From the NCBI GenBank assembly GCA_030653545.1, contig JAURZE010000033.1:1-64000 (forward strand): a stretch of DNA of 64,000 nucleotides, written 5' to 3'. The position numbers and the translations under genes were made by a program. The stretch comes from Nitrospira sp. (lineage in GTDB: Bacteria > Nitrospirota > Nitrospiria > Nitrospirales > Nitrospiraceae). Position 1 is the first letter of the stretch. Every line of letters starts with the position of its first letter. The notes beneath the pieces are model-generated. The model was not told the DNA's origin and searched no databases. It saw only the letters and a program-made list of their open reading frames with translations. Positions 35,490 to 45,000 of the stretch are shown one piece after another.

Positions 35490-37073
35490 TTAGGAGAGAT
35501 TTGCTACTTTGACCGACAGAATATTGGAACTGGATTTGATCTTGTCCAGCGCGCTCGCCGGGAACACGGTATCCGAAGCAATGATCAACAAGGCGTTTCC
35601 GCCGCGCTTTTCGAGCGCGCACTGCATGCGGACGATATTGATATTGTTCTCGCCGAGTACATGTCCCACCATCCCGATCACCCCGGGCCGATCGACATTG
35701 TGAATGAACAGCATGTGCCCCTCAGGAACCACTTCAACCTTAAAGCTGTCGATCTCGACGACCCGGGCGTCCTTCTTATGATAAAGCGTGCCCGCAACCT
35801 GGTGCGTGGCCTTTCCCGCCTCAACCTTGACGCGGATCAGGCTGGTAAAGTCGCCGGCGTCCGTACTCTTGATCTCTTTCACTTCGATGCCCCGCTCTTT
35901 TGCCACGACCGGAGCATTGACGTAGTTCACCGGGTTTTCCATGATCGGCGTCAGCAAGCCTTTCAACACGCCGATTGTCAGCGGCGCGATCGAGAGTGTC
36001 GCGACTTCCCCGCTATATTCCACTGTAACCCGTTCAATTCCGCCTTGGCACAATTGAGACAGCAGGGATCCCATTTTTTCCACGAGCGTGAGATAGGGCT
36101 GCAACCGCGGCAACAGCTCCGGTGCAATGGACGGAATGTTCACCGCCCCCCTGGCCACACCCTTCGTAAAGTAGTCGACCACCTGCTCGGCGATCCCGAC
36201 TGCGACGTTTTCCTGAGCTTCCGTCGTCTGGGCGCCGATATGCGGCGTGCAGATAAAATTATCTAAGGCTAAGAGAGGATTGTCGGCCTTGACCGGCTCC
36301 TCTTCAAACACGTCAAACGCCGCAGCCGCCACCTTCTTGCTCTTCAATGCCTCGACGAGGTCGACTTCGTTGATGATGCCACCGCGGGCGCAGTTCACGA
36401 TCATCACACCGGGTTTCATGGTGGCAATGGCCTGCGCGTTGATGATGCCCTTCGTTTCAGGCGTGAGCGGCGTATGGACCGAGATAATATCGGCGCTCTT
36501 GAACAAATCAGGCAACGCCATCATCGTCACGCCCATTTTCTCCGCTCGATCCGCAGCCAAATAGGGATCGTATGCGATCACTCGCATACCGATTCCTTGT
36601 GCCATTTTCGTCAAGTGGCTGCCGATTTGTCCGACGCCAACGATGCCGAGCACCTTATTGTAGAGCTCGACCCCCATGAACTTGTCTTTTTCCCACTTGC
36701 CGGCCTTCACGGACGCGGTGGCTTGTGGAATCCGTCGGCTCATCGCGCAGATCATGGACATCGTGTGCTCGGCGGTCGTAACGGTATTGCCGCCCGGCGT
36801 ATTCATGACGACAATCCCGCGCTTCGTGGCCGCCGGCGTATCGACGTTGTCGAGACCGGAGCCCGCACGCCCAACGATCTTCAACTTCGGCGCTGCCGCG
36901 ATCAGCTCATCGGTGACCTTGGTGCCGGAGCGCACGATCAACCCATCCGCGTCCTGAATCTCTTTAAACAATTCCTCTTTCGGCATTTTCGATTTCACCA
37001 CCACGGTGAAACCAGCCTTTTCAAGGAGTTCGACGCCCTGCTTCGATAAACTGTCGCTGATCAGGATTTTCAT
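35490..37073 (-). CDS. serA: D-3-phosphoglycerate dehydrogenase
   Basis: A 527-aa long-form SerA. The NAD-binding motif is VGVGQIGSHLTKMAQGIGM. The catalytic Arg/Glu/His set is visible in NCARGGII, FEEEP and FICTPHIGAQT. An intervening ASB-like domain (about 320-450) is followed by a C-terminal ACT domain beginning HNVDRPGVIGMVGHVL, likely used for serine feedback. It performs the first step of phosphorylated serine synthesis. The class V aminotransferase ends 11 bp upstream, which suggests the two catalyse consecutive steps. Confidence 0.95.
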   Translation of the reverse strand: MKILISDSLSKQGVELLEKAGFTVVVKSKMPKEELFKEIQDADGLIVRSGTKVTDELIAAAPKLKIVGRAGSGLDNVDTPAATKRGIVVMNTPGGNTVTTAEHTMSMICAMSRRIPQATASVKAGKWEKDKFMGVELYNKVLGIVGVGQIGSHLTKMAQGIGMRVIAYDPYLAADRAEKMGVTMMALPDLFKSADIISVHTPLTPETKGIINAQAIATMKPGVMIVNCARGGIINEVDLVEALKSKKVAAAAFDVFEEEPVKADNPLLALDNFICTPHIGAQTTEAQENVAVGIAEQVVDYFTKGVARGAVNIPSIAPELLPRLQPYLTLVEKMGSLLSQLCQGGIERVTVEYSGEVATLSIAPLTIGVLKGLLTPIMENPVNYVNAPVVAKERGIEVKEIKSTDAGDFTSLIRVKVEAGKATHQVAGTLYHKKDARVVEIDSFKVEVVPEGHMLFIHNVDRPGVIGMVGHVLGENNINIVRMQCALEKRGGNALLIIASDTVFPASALDKIKSSSNILSVKVANLS

Positions 37074-37083
37074 GAAGACCTGC

Positions 37084-38226
37084 CTATTTCGCCATCAAAA
37101 TTTCTTGCGCTTTACCCACTCCGCTGCCCAACTTCACAGAATGGCCAAGCCCCTTCAGGACCATCTCTGTCGCAGCCACGGCCGTAATCACGTCAAATCG
37201 ATCGGCATAGCCCATATGAGAGAGACGAAACACTTTGCCCTTCAACTGGTCCTGCCCGCCGGCTGCGGTAATGCCGTATTGAACACGGAGATTCTTATAG
37301 ATGGCCTGCCCGTCCACTCCCTCCGGAGCACACACCGTCGTCAGCGCATCGCTAGGTGAATTCTTTGGGAATATCGCCAAGCCTGCAGCCTTCATCCCTT
37401 CACGCATGGCGTGGGCCAACTGCCCCTGCCGGGCAAACATCTTTTCGAGCCCTTCGGCCTTCATGATTCTGAACACTTCCTGAAGACCGATGATCAAAGA
37501 CACTGTCGGAGTAAACAACGTCTGATTCTTGGCCTGATTCTCACGTTCTTTCTTGAAGTTGAAATAGAACGACGCATTCTTGGCTTTTTCCGCAAATGCC
37601 CAGGCCTTGTCGCTGACACTCACAAACGCCATTCCCGGCGGAAGCATAAGGGCCTTCTGCGAACCGGTAATGACCACATCCAATCCCCATGCATCCGTCT
37701 TGATGTCGAATACGCCCAACGCGGTAATCGCGTCGACAACCAAAATCGTATTCTCGTACCCTTTGACAATCTCGCCCAACGCCTTCACGTCGTGCGACAC
37801 TCCGGTCGACGTTTCACTGGCCTGGACATAGACCGCCTTAATTGAGGGATCGGCCTTCAACGCATCGGCGACCACTTTCGGATCGACCGCATCGCCCCAC
37901 TCGACCTTGATTTCCGTGACCTGCACTCCAAATGCTTTGCAAATCTTTCCCCACCGCTCGCCAAACTTCCCGCCATTGATACACAGTGCCTTGTCGCCGG
38001 GAGACAGAAAATTGGAGATCGACCCTTCCATCCCCCCGGTACCGGAGGAAGCCAACATCAGGACGTCATTTCGAGTCTGAAACAGCCACTTGAGCCCCTC
38101 ACGAACTTCCGCGAAGATCGGATCGAACTCAGGAGCCCGATGATGAATCATCGGACGGGCCATCGCCAACAACACTTCTGGGGGTACAGGCGTAGGGCCC
38201 GGAGCCAACAAATACCGCTTCAACAT
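37084..38226 (-). CDS. Class V aminotransferase (serine/alanine-glyoxylate or phosphoserine type)
   Basis: A 380-aa PLP enzyme. The start is ATG 38226 with GAAGGAGG seven bases upstream. It begins MLKRYLLAPGPTPVPPEVL, typical of the alanine-glyoxylate/serine-pyruvate aminotransferase group. ASSGTGGMEGSI is the cofactor-phosphate site, and SQKALMLPPG holds the PLP lysine. Neighbouring serA 11 bp downstream suggests it may be the phosphoserine aminotransferase of this organism, as reported for related class V enzymes in some archaea and bacteria. Serine-glyoxylate transamination is the alternative. Confidence 0.85.
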   Translation of the reverse strand: MLKRYLLAPGPTPVPPEVLLAMARPMIHHRAPEFDPIFAEVREGLKWLFQTRNDVLMLASSGTGGMEGSISNFLSPGDKALCINGGKFGERWGKICKAFGVQVTEIKVEWGDAVDPKVVADALKADPSIKAVYVQASETSTGVSHDVKALGEIVKGYENTILVVDAITALGVFDIKTDAWGLDVVITGSQKALMLPPGMAFVSVSDKAWAFAEKAKNASFYFNFKKERENQAKNQTLFTPTVSLIIGLQEVFRIMKAEGLEKMFARQGQLAHAMREGMKAAGLAIFPKNSPSDALTTVCAPEGVDGQAIYKNLRVQYGITAAGGQDQLKGKVFRLSHMGYADRFDVITAVAATEMVLKGLGHSVKLGSGVGKAQEILMAK

Positions 38227-38463
38227 TGACCGATCCTCCTTCAATATCACCCGGTGGGGATGCGACTAGAAAAGAGGCGGTACGCTACCACTAGCGCCAC
38301 AAGACTGTCAAGAAATGGAGGCCACAAGAGCTCAAAATCGCTGGATGTTTTGCCTCACATCTCATCACATCCCAACAATACAGAAGTACAGACTCGTGCC
38401 GCCAGCGCGGCTATGGACAAAGAGTCCTCCTCAAAAGAAGGGCGCTCTAACCCATTCAATTTC

Positions 38464-38492
38464 TTGACAACACACAGACTGATCGATAGTCT
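38464..38492 (+). promoter_or_regulatory. Sigma-70-like promoter for the lytic transglycosylase
   Basis: A perfect TTGACA (38464-38469) followed by a 17-bp spacer and TAGTCT (38487-38492), a weak -10 matching three of six bases. It sits 30 bp upstream of the TTG start codon at 38522 in a 295-bp divergent gap otherwise without features. Confidence 0.45.
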
Positions 38493-38521
38493 AATCAAAG
38501 AAAAGAGTATTTCACCAGAAC

Positions 38522-39820
38522 TTGAGGTCCATTTTGAATCTACGACATCTCTCTATGCCATTTTTCGCACTCTGCATTCTTACGATCGGAACCTTCTTGG
38601 TCCCCGTCGAGGACAGTTTCGCCGAAGCTCCATCGCCGGACGTGGCGGCCGATGTGAATACCCCGGAAGAAGACGACGAACCGGATGCCAACCTGGTTCC
38701 TCTCGAACCTGAATTGACCACTCTCCCTCCAGAACTGACCGAACCCGCGCAGGATTCAGGAACGGCCATCGGAGCTGCATCGCAAGATCCGTCAAACTCG
38801 ATGGTGCCATTCCCAAGCCCCATCCAATCCGCCAATGGCGGGACCGTCTACAATATTCCCATCGTGATGGACCCCACCGTGCAGAGTCACATTCGCTTCT
38901 TCAATACGTCGATCCGATCTCGCTTTGAACAATGGCTCATACGACTCAGCCGCTATCAACCGCTGGTTGAAAAGATTTTCTCAGAATTCAATATTCCCAG
39001 CGATCTGGTCTATCTGTCCCTAGTCGAAAGCGGCTTCAATCCCTACGCTTTCTCGCGCGCGAAAGCGACCGGACCGTGGCAATTCATGAAAGGCACGGGA
39101 AAGGTCTATGGCCTCCGCATCGACAATTACGTGGATGAACGCCGCGACCCGATCAAGTCAACCGTCGCAGCTGCTCGCTACCTCCGCGACCTCTACGACC
39201 TCTTCGGAGCCTGGCCTCTCGCCATGGCGGCCTACAATGCCGGTGAAGGCAAGGTCATGCGGGCGCTCCATAAGGTTCAAGGGGAAACCTTCTCTGACAT
39301 CTCGAAAACTAAATTGATCCGCACCGAAACGAAGCAATACGTACCCCGCATCATGGCCGCCACCGTTATCGCACGGAATCCCGATCAATACGGATTCCCG
39401 CAGAATCCTGTTGCGCCCCATCAGTTTGAAGAAGTGGTGGTGAATCGGCCGCTCCATTTCCATGCGATCGCCAACACCACCGGCATCCCGTACGAAGAAC
39501 TCCGTCTTCTGAACCCGGAACTTCGACGTGACGCCACGCCGCCTGGGGAATCGGCGTACCACCTCAAAGTCCCAGTGGGAACCAGCACGAAAGTGGTCCA
39601 GCTTCTGGATCGTGTTCCCTCGTATAAATTTCCTCCGCTCCCGGCAGTCAAAGTGCAACGCGTCAAAGCCGATAGCGGACGATGGTATCGCGTGCGCGGA
39701 GGGGACACACTCGAGAAAGTCTCCAAGCGTTTCCGCGTCCCCATGAAAACACTGAAGGCGAAAAACAACCTGACCAGCCCTGTCATCAAGGCCGGGGAGT
39801 TTTTGATCATCGCACGCTAA
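38522..39820 (+). CDS. mltD: Membrane-bound lytic murein transglycosylase with LysM (MltD-like)
   Basis: A 432-aa periplasmic enzyme. A signal peptide (about 1-34) precedes an acidic, Pro-rich linker. The SLT domain (about 140-260) has the catalytic Glu in YLSLVESGFNPYAFSRAKATGPWQFM and AAYNAGEGKVMRAL. A C-terminal LysM repeat begins YRVRGGDTLEKVSKRFRV. It cuts glycan strands to 1,6-anhydro-muropeptides, whose sugars the AmgK/MurU pair could reuse. The start is TTG at 38522 with no evident Shine-Dalgarno. ATG 38555 is a possible alternative. Confidence 0.9.
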   Translation: MRSILNLRHLSMPFFALCILTIGTFLVPVEDSFAEAPSPDVAADVNTPEEDDEPDANLVPLEPELTTLPPELTEPAQDSGTAIGAASQDPSNSMVPFPSPIQSANGGTVYNIPIVMDPTVQSHIRFFNTSIRSRFEQWLIRLSRYQPLVEKIFSEFNIPSDLVYLSLVESGFNPYAFSRAKATGPWQFMKGTGKVYGLRIDNYVDERRDPIKSTVAAARYLRDLYDLFGAWPLAMAAYNAGEGKVMRALHKVQGETFSDISKTKLIRTETKQYVPRIMAATVIARNPDQYGFPQNPVAPHQFEEVVVNRPLHFHAIANTTGIPYEELRLLNPELRRDATPPGESAYHLKVPVGTSTKVVQLLDRVPSYKFPPLPAVKVQRVKADSGRWYRVRGGDTLEKVSKRFRVPMKTLKAKNNLTSPVIKAGEFLIIAR

Positions 39821-39830
39821 CACCGCACCT

Positions 39831-39855
39831 CTGCTTCAGGCTTAGCCTGAAGCAG
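39831..39855. terminator. Bidirectional hairpin between convergent genes
   Basis: A perfect 11-bp stem (CTGCTTCAGGC / GCCTGAAGCAG) with a TTA loop. There is no strong U-tract on either strand. It separates mltD from the convergent TPR protein gene. Confidence 0.55.
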
Positions 39856-39877
39856 CAGTACCGCAAAAGCGGGCGAG

Positions 39878-40654
39878 TTATGGTTTCTTAGGTGTGGCCG
39901 GTGCTGTAGCAGCCGGCGCAGGAGAAGCAGGGGCGGGATCTGGCGACTTCTTCACTTCAAGCACCTTGAGCCGCACAGCGGCTTCGTTGGCCAGCGGGGA
40001 ATTCGGGTAGTTTTTCATCAAGTCCTGATAATGTGCCAGCGCACCCTCAGGCCGCGACAGACTCTCTTCCAGCCGGGCCAGCTCAAACAGTGCATGATCC
40101 CGATTCAACGCACCGGGAATATCTAGCACCGCCGAATAAGCCTTGGCTGCCTGATCACGATCCCCCTTCAAAAGATACGCATAGCCCAAACGCTGCTGAA
40201 CCAAACCAAGCAGCGACGCATTCGATCCGTACATCAGAACAAATCGCTTATACGCTTCAATAGCCGCATCCAACTCATTGGCCTGAACCAACGCATTCCC
40301 GAGATGGAACGCCGCAAGCGGGGCCGTTGATGTCCGGGGATACTCCTCCACAATTCTCTTATAGAGCGCCACCGCTTCCTTGAGATTCGTATCCGCCTTT
40401 TTGGGGTCGTCTGCAGGCCGTGTGAAATAGTGAAGCGTGGCTTCCCGTTCAAGATCTTGGGCTTTATGAGCCGTCTGGCTGTCGTACCACAACACACCAC
40501 CGACAATTCCCGATGCGAGCAGTAGAATCGCTGCCCCCACCAGCAACGGACCACGATAGACGCGCACACTCTCCAGCCAATGCTCAAGATTGCTGACCAG
40601 ATGCGCCTCGTCGACCGGCAAAGTCCGTGGTGGAACTTTAATACGATAGGTCAT
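39878..40654 (-). CDS. Single-TM TPR protein, YfgM-like
   Basis: A 258-aa protein from ATG 40654 (CAGGA seven bases upstream). An N-terminal cytoplasmic part is followed by a TM helix at about 40-60 (GPLLVGAAILLLASGIVGG) and periplasmic TPR motifs to about residue 240. The last 25 residues are Pro/Ala rich. The domain layout matches YfgM/ancillary SecYEG and Tol-Pal-linked TPR proteins, which help hand secreted proteins to chaperones. No partner gene lies adjacent. Confidence 0.75.
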   Translation of the reverse strand: MTYRIKVPPRTLPVDEAHLVSNLEHWLESVRVYRGPLLVGAAILLLASGIVGGVLWYDSQTAHKAQDLEREATLHYFTRPADDPKKADTNLKEAVALYKRIVEEYPRTSTAPLAAFHLGNALVQANELDAAIEAYKRFVLMYGSNASLLGLVQQRLGYAYLLKGDRDQAAKAYSAVLDIPGALNRDHALFELARLEESLSRPEGALAHYQDLMKNYPNSPLANEAAVRLKVLEVKKSPDPAPASPAPAATAPATPKKP

Positions 40655-40790
40655 AAGATGTCCTGGCAAACTGCGATTTTATTTCGAATGAACCTGGGCC
40701 TTATACTAGGGATTGATTTACCTTGTCAACGTAACTCATCCTGGTACGACCCGCAGGCCCCGAGCGCCGCCTGATCAGAGAGTATCCCCC

Positions 40791-41951
40791 ATGTTTCAGA
40801 GCCGCCTCCAACAACTGGATCACCAATCACTGACCCGGCGCCTCCATACACTCGGCTCTGCGACCGGACCAACCATTCAGCTCGCGGGGCGCACAGTCAT
40901 CCTGCTGGCCTCCAACGACTACCTGGGTCTCGCCACCCATCCTGAGGTCATTCACGCCGCCATCCAGGCAACCACACAGTACGGAACAGGTGCCGGAGCA
41001 GCCCGATTAGTCTGCGGCACACTCCCTCCTCATACAGAGCTGGAACAGGCTCTTGCCGCCTTTAAACAGACCCCCTCTGCCTTAGTCTATGGATCGGGGT
41101 ACCTTGCGAATTTGGGCATCATCCCATCGCTCATCACACGAGACGGGCAGATCTTCGCTGATCGCCTCTGTCACGCCAGCCTCATCGATGGTGCGCGCCT
41201 CAGTCGCGCTGACCTGCGGGTCTTCAGGCACCGAGATCTGAATCACCTTGAGGCCCTCCTCAAACGGACAACCCCTGGGCGCCCAGTGCTCATCGTGACA
41301 GACGGGCTGTTCAGCATGGACGGCGATCTGGCCCCGCTTCCTGAACTGGCAACTCTGGCCGAACGATTCGGTGCGACGCTCTATGTCGATGATGCCCACG
41401 GCACCGGAGTGATGGGACAATCCGGCCGCGGCACACTCGAGCATTTCGAAGTTGAGGGCCGGATTCCGTTTCACATGGGCACCCTCGGCAAAGCACTTGG
41501 TAGTAGCGGCGCCTATCTCGCCGGCCCTACGGACATGATCCAATACCTGGTGAACACCAGCCGCCCCTTCATGTTTACAACCGCCCCGCCGCCTGCTTCG
41601 GCGGCAGCGGCCTGCGCCGCGCTGACCGTACTCCAAAAAGATCCGTCACGCCGCGCTCGGCTGTGGCGCAATCGCGACCATTTATTTGCAGGCCTGACCC
41701 GTCTCGGATTTCACCTCACCGAATCCGCCAGCCCTATTCTTCCGATTCTGATCGGTCACGCCGAGAAGGCGCTCGCTTTTGCCGAACAACTGCTGGCTCA
41801 AGGAGTCTACGCGCCGGCGATCCGCCCACCGACCGTCCCCGATGGATCCAGCCGTATTCGCGTGACCATCACTGCTGAACATTCTCCCGAACAGATTGAA
41901 TTCGCGCTGTCCGCCTTTGAACGCGCCGGACAATCCACACAGCTGATCTAG
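40791..41951 (+). CDS. bioF: 8-amino-7-oxononanoate synthase
   Basis: A 386-aa PLP enzyme of the alpha-oxoamine synthase family. The preferred start is ATG 40791 (MFQSRLQQLDHQSLTRRL). Visible are ASNDYLGLATHP, GTGAGAARLVCGT, the cofactor motif VDDAHGTGVMGQSGRGT and the PLP lysine in GTLGKALGSSGAYL. It condenses pimeloyl-ACP with alanine in biotin synthesis. No other bio gene lies nearby, so the assignment relies on the family. A KBL-type enzyme is the main alternative. Confidence 0.85.
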   Translation: MFQSRLQQLDHQSLTRRLHTLGSATGPTIQLAGRTVILLASNDYLGLATHPEVIHAAIQATTQYGTGAGAARLVCGTLPPHTELEQALAAFKQTPSALVYGSGYLANLGIIPSLITRDGQIFADRLCHASLIDGARLSRADLRVFRHRDLNHLEALLKRTTPGRPVLIVTDGLFSMDGDLAPLPELATLAERFGATLYVDDAHGTGVMGQSGRGTLEHFEVEGRIPFHMGTLGKALGSSGAYLAGPTDMIQYLVNTSRPFMFTTAPPPASAAAACAALTVLQKDPSRRARLWRNRDHLFAGLTRLGFHLTESASPILPILIGHAEKALAFAEQLLAQGVYAPAIRPPTVPDGSSRIRVTITAEHSPEQIEFALSAFERAGQSTQLI

Positions 41952-42102
41952 CCGATCAACCGGCTCCGCATCATCCCGCGAATTTCTTGCTTTCCCGTCT
42001 TGCTATGGCATGATGCTCACAAGTCATTCATCAGAGAAACCGCCACGCTGATCGCAGTGGCGACACACGACCGACGACCAGTCTTACTACGGAGTCATAC
42101 CC

Positions 42103-43167
42103 ATGGATATTTCCAAACTCCTGACCTTTTCAGTCAAAGAGGGCGCATCCGACTGCCATATCAGTTCGGGCGAGCCCCCTATGATTCGTATTCATGGCGA
42201 TCTAAAAAAGTTAGATCATCCGGCCCTTACACCGGATGAGACGCATGCGCTGATCTACGACATGATGACGGACACTCAACGAAAAAACTTCGAAGAACAT
42301 CGGGAATGCGACTTCTCGTTCGAGCTTGGCGATATCGCTCGCTTCCGCGTGAACGTCTTTGTGCAGCAGCGCGGACTCGGGGCGGTCTTCCGAAACATCC
42401 CCACGGAAATTCTTCCGCTTGAAAAGCTCGGCATGCCGCCCACCTTGCGGCAGCTGTGCGACAAGGAAAAAGGGCTCATCCTCGTCACCGGCCCCACCGG
42501 GTCCGGTAAGTCGACGACGCTCGCCGCCATGGTCGACTATCTGAACAATACCTTCGAAGGCCACATCATCACAATCGAAGACCCCATTGAGTTCGTCCAC
42601 AAGTCAAAGAAATGTCTTGTGAACCAACGGGAGCTGGGCGTGCACACGCTGTCCTTTGCCAATGCCCTCAAATCCGCACTTCGCGAAGACCCCGATATCG
42701 TGCTGGTGGGAGAAATGCGCGATCTGGATACCATTCAGCTCGCACTGACTGCGGCAGAAACCGGGCACTTGGTCTTCGGCACGCTGCACACATCGAGCGC
42801 ACCCAAAACCATCGACCGTATCATCGACGCCTTCCCACCGGCACAACAGGCACAGATCCGGACGCAGCTGTCAGAAGCCCTGGAAGCCGTCATTACCCAG
42901 ACGCTGCTCAAGAAAAAGTCGGGAGGACGAGTCGCAGCGCTGGAAATCATGGTCGCAACCACCGCCGTCCGCAATTTGATCCGCGAGGCCAAGCTCCATC
43001 AAATCCCCGGCATCATGCAGGCCAGCCAGAAAGACGGCATGCAGACGATGGACATGGCGTTACTCGAACTGGCAACGCGTGGCGTCGTCACGAAAGCCGA
43101 AGCGCAATCGCGCAGCATGAATCCGAACCTCTTCGGATCAGCCGCCTCACTCAGCGGCGCCGCGTAA
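42103..43167 (+). CDS. pilT: Twitching motility ATPase PilT
   Basis: A 354-aa retraction ATPase. It has the N-terminal PAS-like region (GASDCHISSGEPPMIRIHG), Walker A GPTGSGKSTTLAAM, the Asp box, Walker B DIVLVGEMRD and the His box. The PilT-specific motif AVRNLIREAKLHQIPGIMQ lies near residue 290. It powers pilus retraction. A second PilT-like gene follows 25 bp later. The pilin gene itself is about 12 kb away. Confidence 0.95.
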   Translation: MDISKLLTFSVKEGASDCHISSGEPPMIRIHGDLKKLDHPALTPDETHALIYDMMTDTQRKNFEEHRECDFSFELGDIARFRVNVFVQQRGLGAVFRNIPTEILPLEKLGMPPTLRQLCDKEKGLILVTGPTGSGKSTTLAAMVDYLNNTFEGHIITIEDPIEFVHKSKKCLVNQRELGVHTLSFANALKSALREDPDIVLVGEMRDLDTIQLALTAAETGHLVFGTLHTSSAPKTIDRIIDAFPPAQQAQIRTQLSEALEAVITQTLLKKKSGGRVAALEIMVATTAVRNLIREAKLHQIPGIMQASQKDGMQTMDMALLELATRGVVTKAEAQSRSMNPNLFGSAASLSGAA

Positions 43168-43192
43168 CCACCGCAGGACCACGGAGACGGAC

Positions 43193-44362
43193 ATGGATAT
43201 CCGCAGCCTCTTAAAAGTAATGGTCGACCAAGAAGCCTCCGACCTCTACCTCACAGTCGACGCGCCCCCGATCTATCGAATCCACGGTTCGACGCAACAG
43301 ACGGACGCGCCCCCGTTCAGCAACGAACAACTGGAGGCCTTGGCCCTGGCGCTCATGCGCGGTCAGCAACGGGGAGAATTCGAAGAGAAGATGGAGATGA
43401 ACCTGGCGCTCTACTACAAAGAGCTCGGCCGGTTCCGCGTGAATATTTTCCGACAGAGAGGCAATGTCGGTCTCGTTTTCCGTCTGATTAAAGCAGAGAT
43501 TCAGTCCGTCGATCAGCTGCAACTCCCGCCGATCATCAAAGACATCGCGATGACGAAGCGCGGGTTGGTGCTGGTCGTCGGCGCCACCGGTTCCGGTAAA
43601 TCAACCTCGCTCGCGGCCATGATCGACCATCGGAACTCCATTCACCAAGGGCACATCATCACGGTCGAAGACCCGATCGAATTCGTCCACAGCCACAAGA
43701 AATCGCTGATCACCCAGCGAGAGATCGGCTTCGACACCCTGAGCTTTCAGAATGCCCTGAAAAATACCCTCCGGCAGGCCCCCGACGTGATTCTCATCGG
43801 CGAAGTCCGGGATACCGAAACCATGGAAGCCGCCATTACGTTCGCAGAAACCGGGCACCTCTGCATCGCGACGTTGCACTCGAATAATGCCAACCAGGCC
43901 ATTGAGCGCATCATGAACTTCTTCCCGGTCGAACGGCATCCGCAAATCTATCTTCAGCTCTCGCTGAACCTGCGCGCCATTATTTCACAACGCCTCATTC
44001 CCTCCCTCGATGGGCGGCGTGTGCCGGCGCTCGAAATCATGCTGGATACACCGCGCGTGAAAGACCTCGTCAAGAAAGCGGAAATCGATACGCTCAAAGA
44101 AGCGATGGAGCAGGGAGTCGATGAAGGCTGCCAAACCTTCGACCACGTTCTCTTCCAGCTCTACAAAGCTAATAAGATCAGCCTTGAACAGGCCTTGATC
44201 AATGCGGACAGCGCCAACAATCTCCGTCTCAAGATCAAGCTGGAAGGGCTCAAAGGCGATGACGCGGTGAATGCCCTGCTGGATAAGCACCCCTCGCACC
44301 AGCAAAGCGATGCCTTTAAGATTCAGGGGAGCGGAAACGTAGTGCCTCTCAAGAAGCGCTGA
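43193..44362 (+). CDS. pilU: PilT/PilU-type retraction ATPase paralogue
   Basis: A 389-aa ATPase with Walker A GATGSGKSTSLAAM, Walker B DVILIGEVRD and the GDTLHSNNANQAIERI-like His box. The AIRNLIRE motif is replaced by RVKDLVKKAEIDTLKEAME, as in PilU. It carries about 40 additional C-terminal residues. PilU supports PilT-driven retraction under load. It forms a two-gene operon with pilT. Confidence 0.9.
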   Translation: MDIRSLLKVMVDQEASDLYLTVDAPPIYRIHGSTQQTDAPPFSNEQLEALALALMRGQQRGEFEEKMEMNLALYYKELGRFRVNIFRQRGNVGLVFRLIKAEIQSVDQLQLPPIIKDIAMTKRGLVLVVGATGSGKSTSLAAMIDHRNSIHQGHIITVEDPIEFVHSHKKSLITQREIGFDTLSFQNALKNTLRQAPDVILIGEVRDTETMEAAITFAETGHLCIATLHSNNANQAIERIMNFFPVERHPQIYLQLSLNLRAIISQRLIPSLDGRRVPALEIMLDTPRVKDLVKKAEIDTLKEAMEQGVDEGCQTFDHVLFQLYKANKISLEQALINADSANNLRLKIKLEGLKGDDAVNALLDKHPSHQQSDAFKIQGSGNVVPLKKR

Positions 44363-44399
44363 CACACGTGCGGGAGGCGAAGCACTGCCCGTCGGCCGG

Positions 44400-44939
44400 T
44401 TACCGTTCCGGGGCATTCCCCGTCTGATACTCCAAATACTCCGCAATCTTCTCCAATGCCAGCGCGCTCAGTTTTGCGCCATACCATACCGGCATCGTCC
44501 GCTCCGGATACCCCGGAACAACAAATACTGACGGATCCACCACAGACTCCACAACATACTCGTGCACGGTGCTGGCCTTCCCGTGATAAGAGGGGTCGGC
44601 CAGCCGTTGAGCCCCTGTCACGCCAAGAGTGAGGCGCGGGCCAACCTGCCCGACCGCGCCTGGAATTCCAGGAATCGCGTGACACACAGGACAACCAGCT
44701 TTGGTGAAAATCTCAACAATCGGTTCGTCCCCGGACACGAGCGGGATCATCTCTGCCGTCAGCGAAGTCGGTCCAACATTTTTTGAAGCCACGGATCCGG
44801 CCGATGGAGCTGGCGGAGTGCGCAACGTCCACAACGCATAGAGCAGCACCAACACCATGACAATTATGATCGCCGACCGCTCCGGTGGTCGAGGCGTGTG
44901 AGGGGAAGAAACGGATGGTTTTAAGGGATCAACCTGCAT
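44400..44939 (-). CDS. Membrane-anchored c-type cytochrome
   Basis: A 179-aa protein with a TM anchor (about 24-42) and a single heme c domain. The heme-attachment motif is CPVCH near residue 83, and the likely distal Met ligand is in RTMPVWYG. The length and single CxxCH fit a small mono-heme electron carrier facing the periplasm. It could serve nitrite oxidation or terminal respiration in a Nitrospira-like cell. No oxidase gene is nearby. An SUMF1-like gene ends 61 bp upstream. Confidence 0.85.
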   Translation of the reverse strand: MQVDPLKPSVSSPHTPRPPERSAIIIVMVLVLLYALWTLRTPPAPSAGSVASKNVGPTSLTAEMIPLVSGDEPIVEIFTKAGCPVCHAIPGIPGAVGQVGPRLTLGVTGAQRLADPSYHGKASTVHEYVVESVVDPSVFVVPGYPERTMPVWYGAKLSALALEKIAEYLEYQTGNAPER

Positions 44940-45000
44940 GCAGATTCAAAGACGATGTTGGGACCAATGCTCTCCATCAGAATGGGACGGGCGATCCGGA

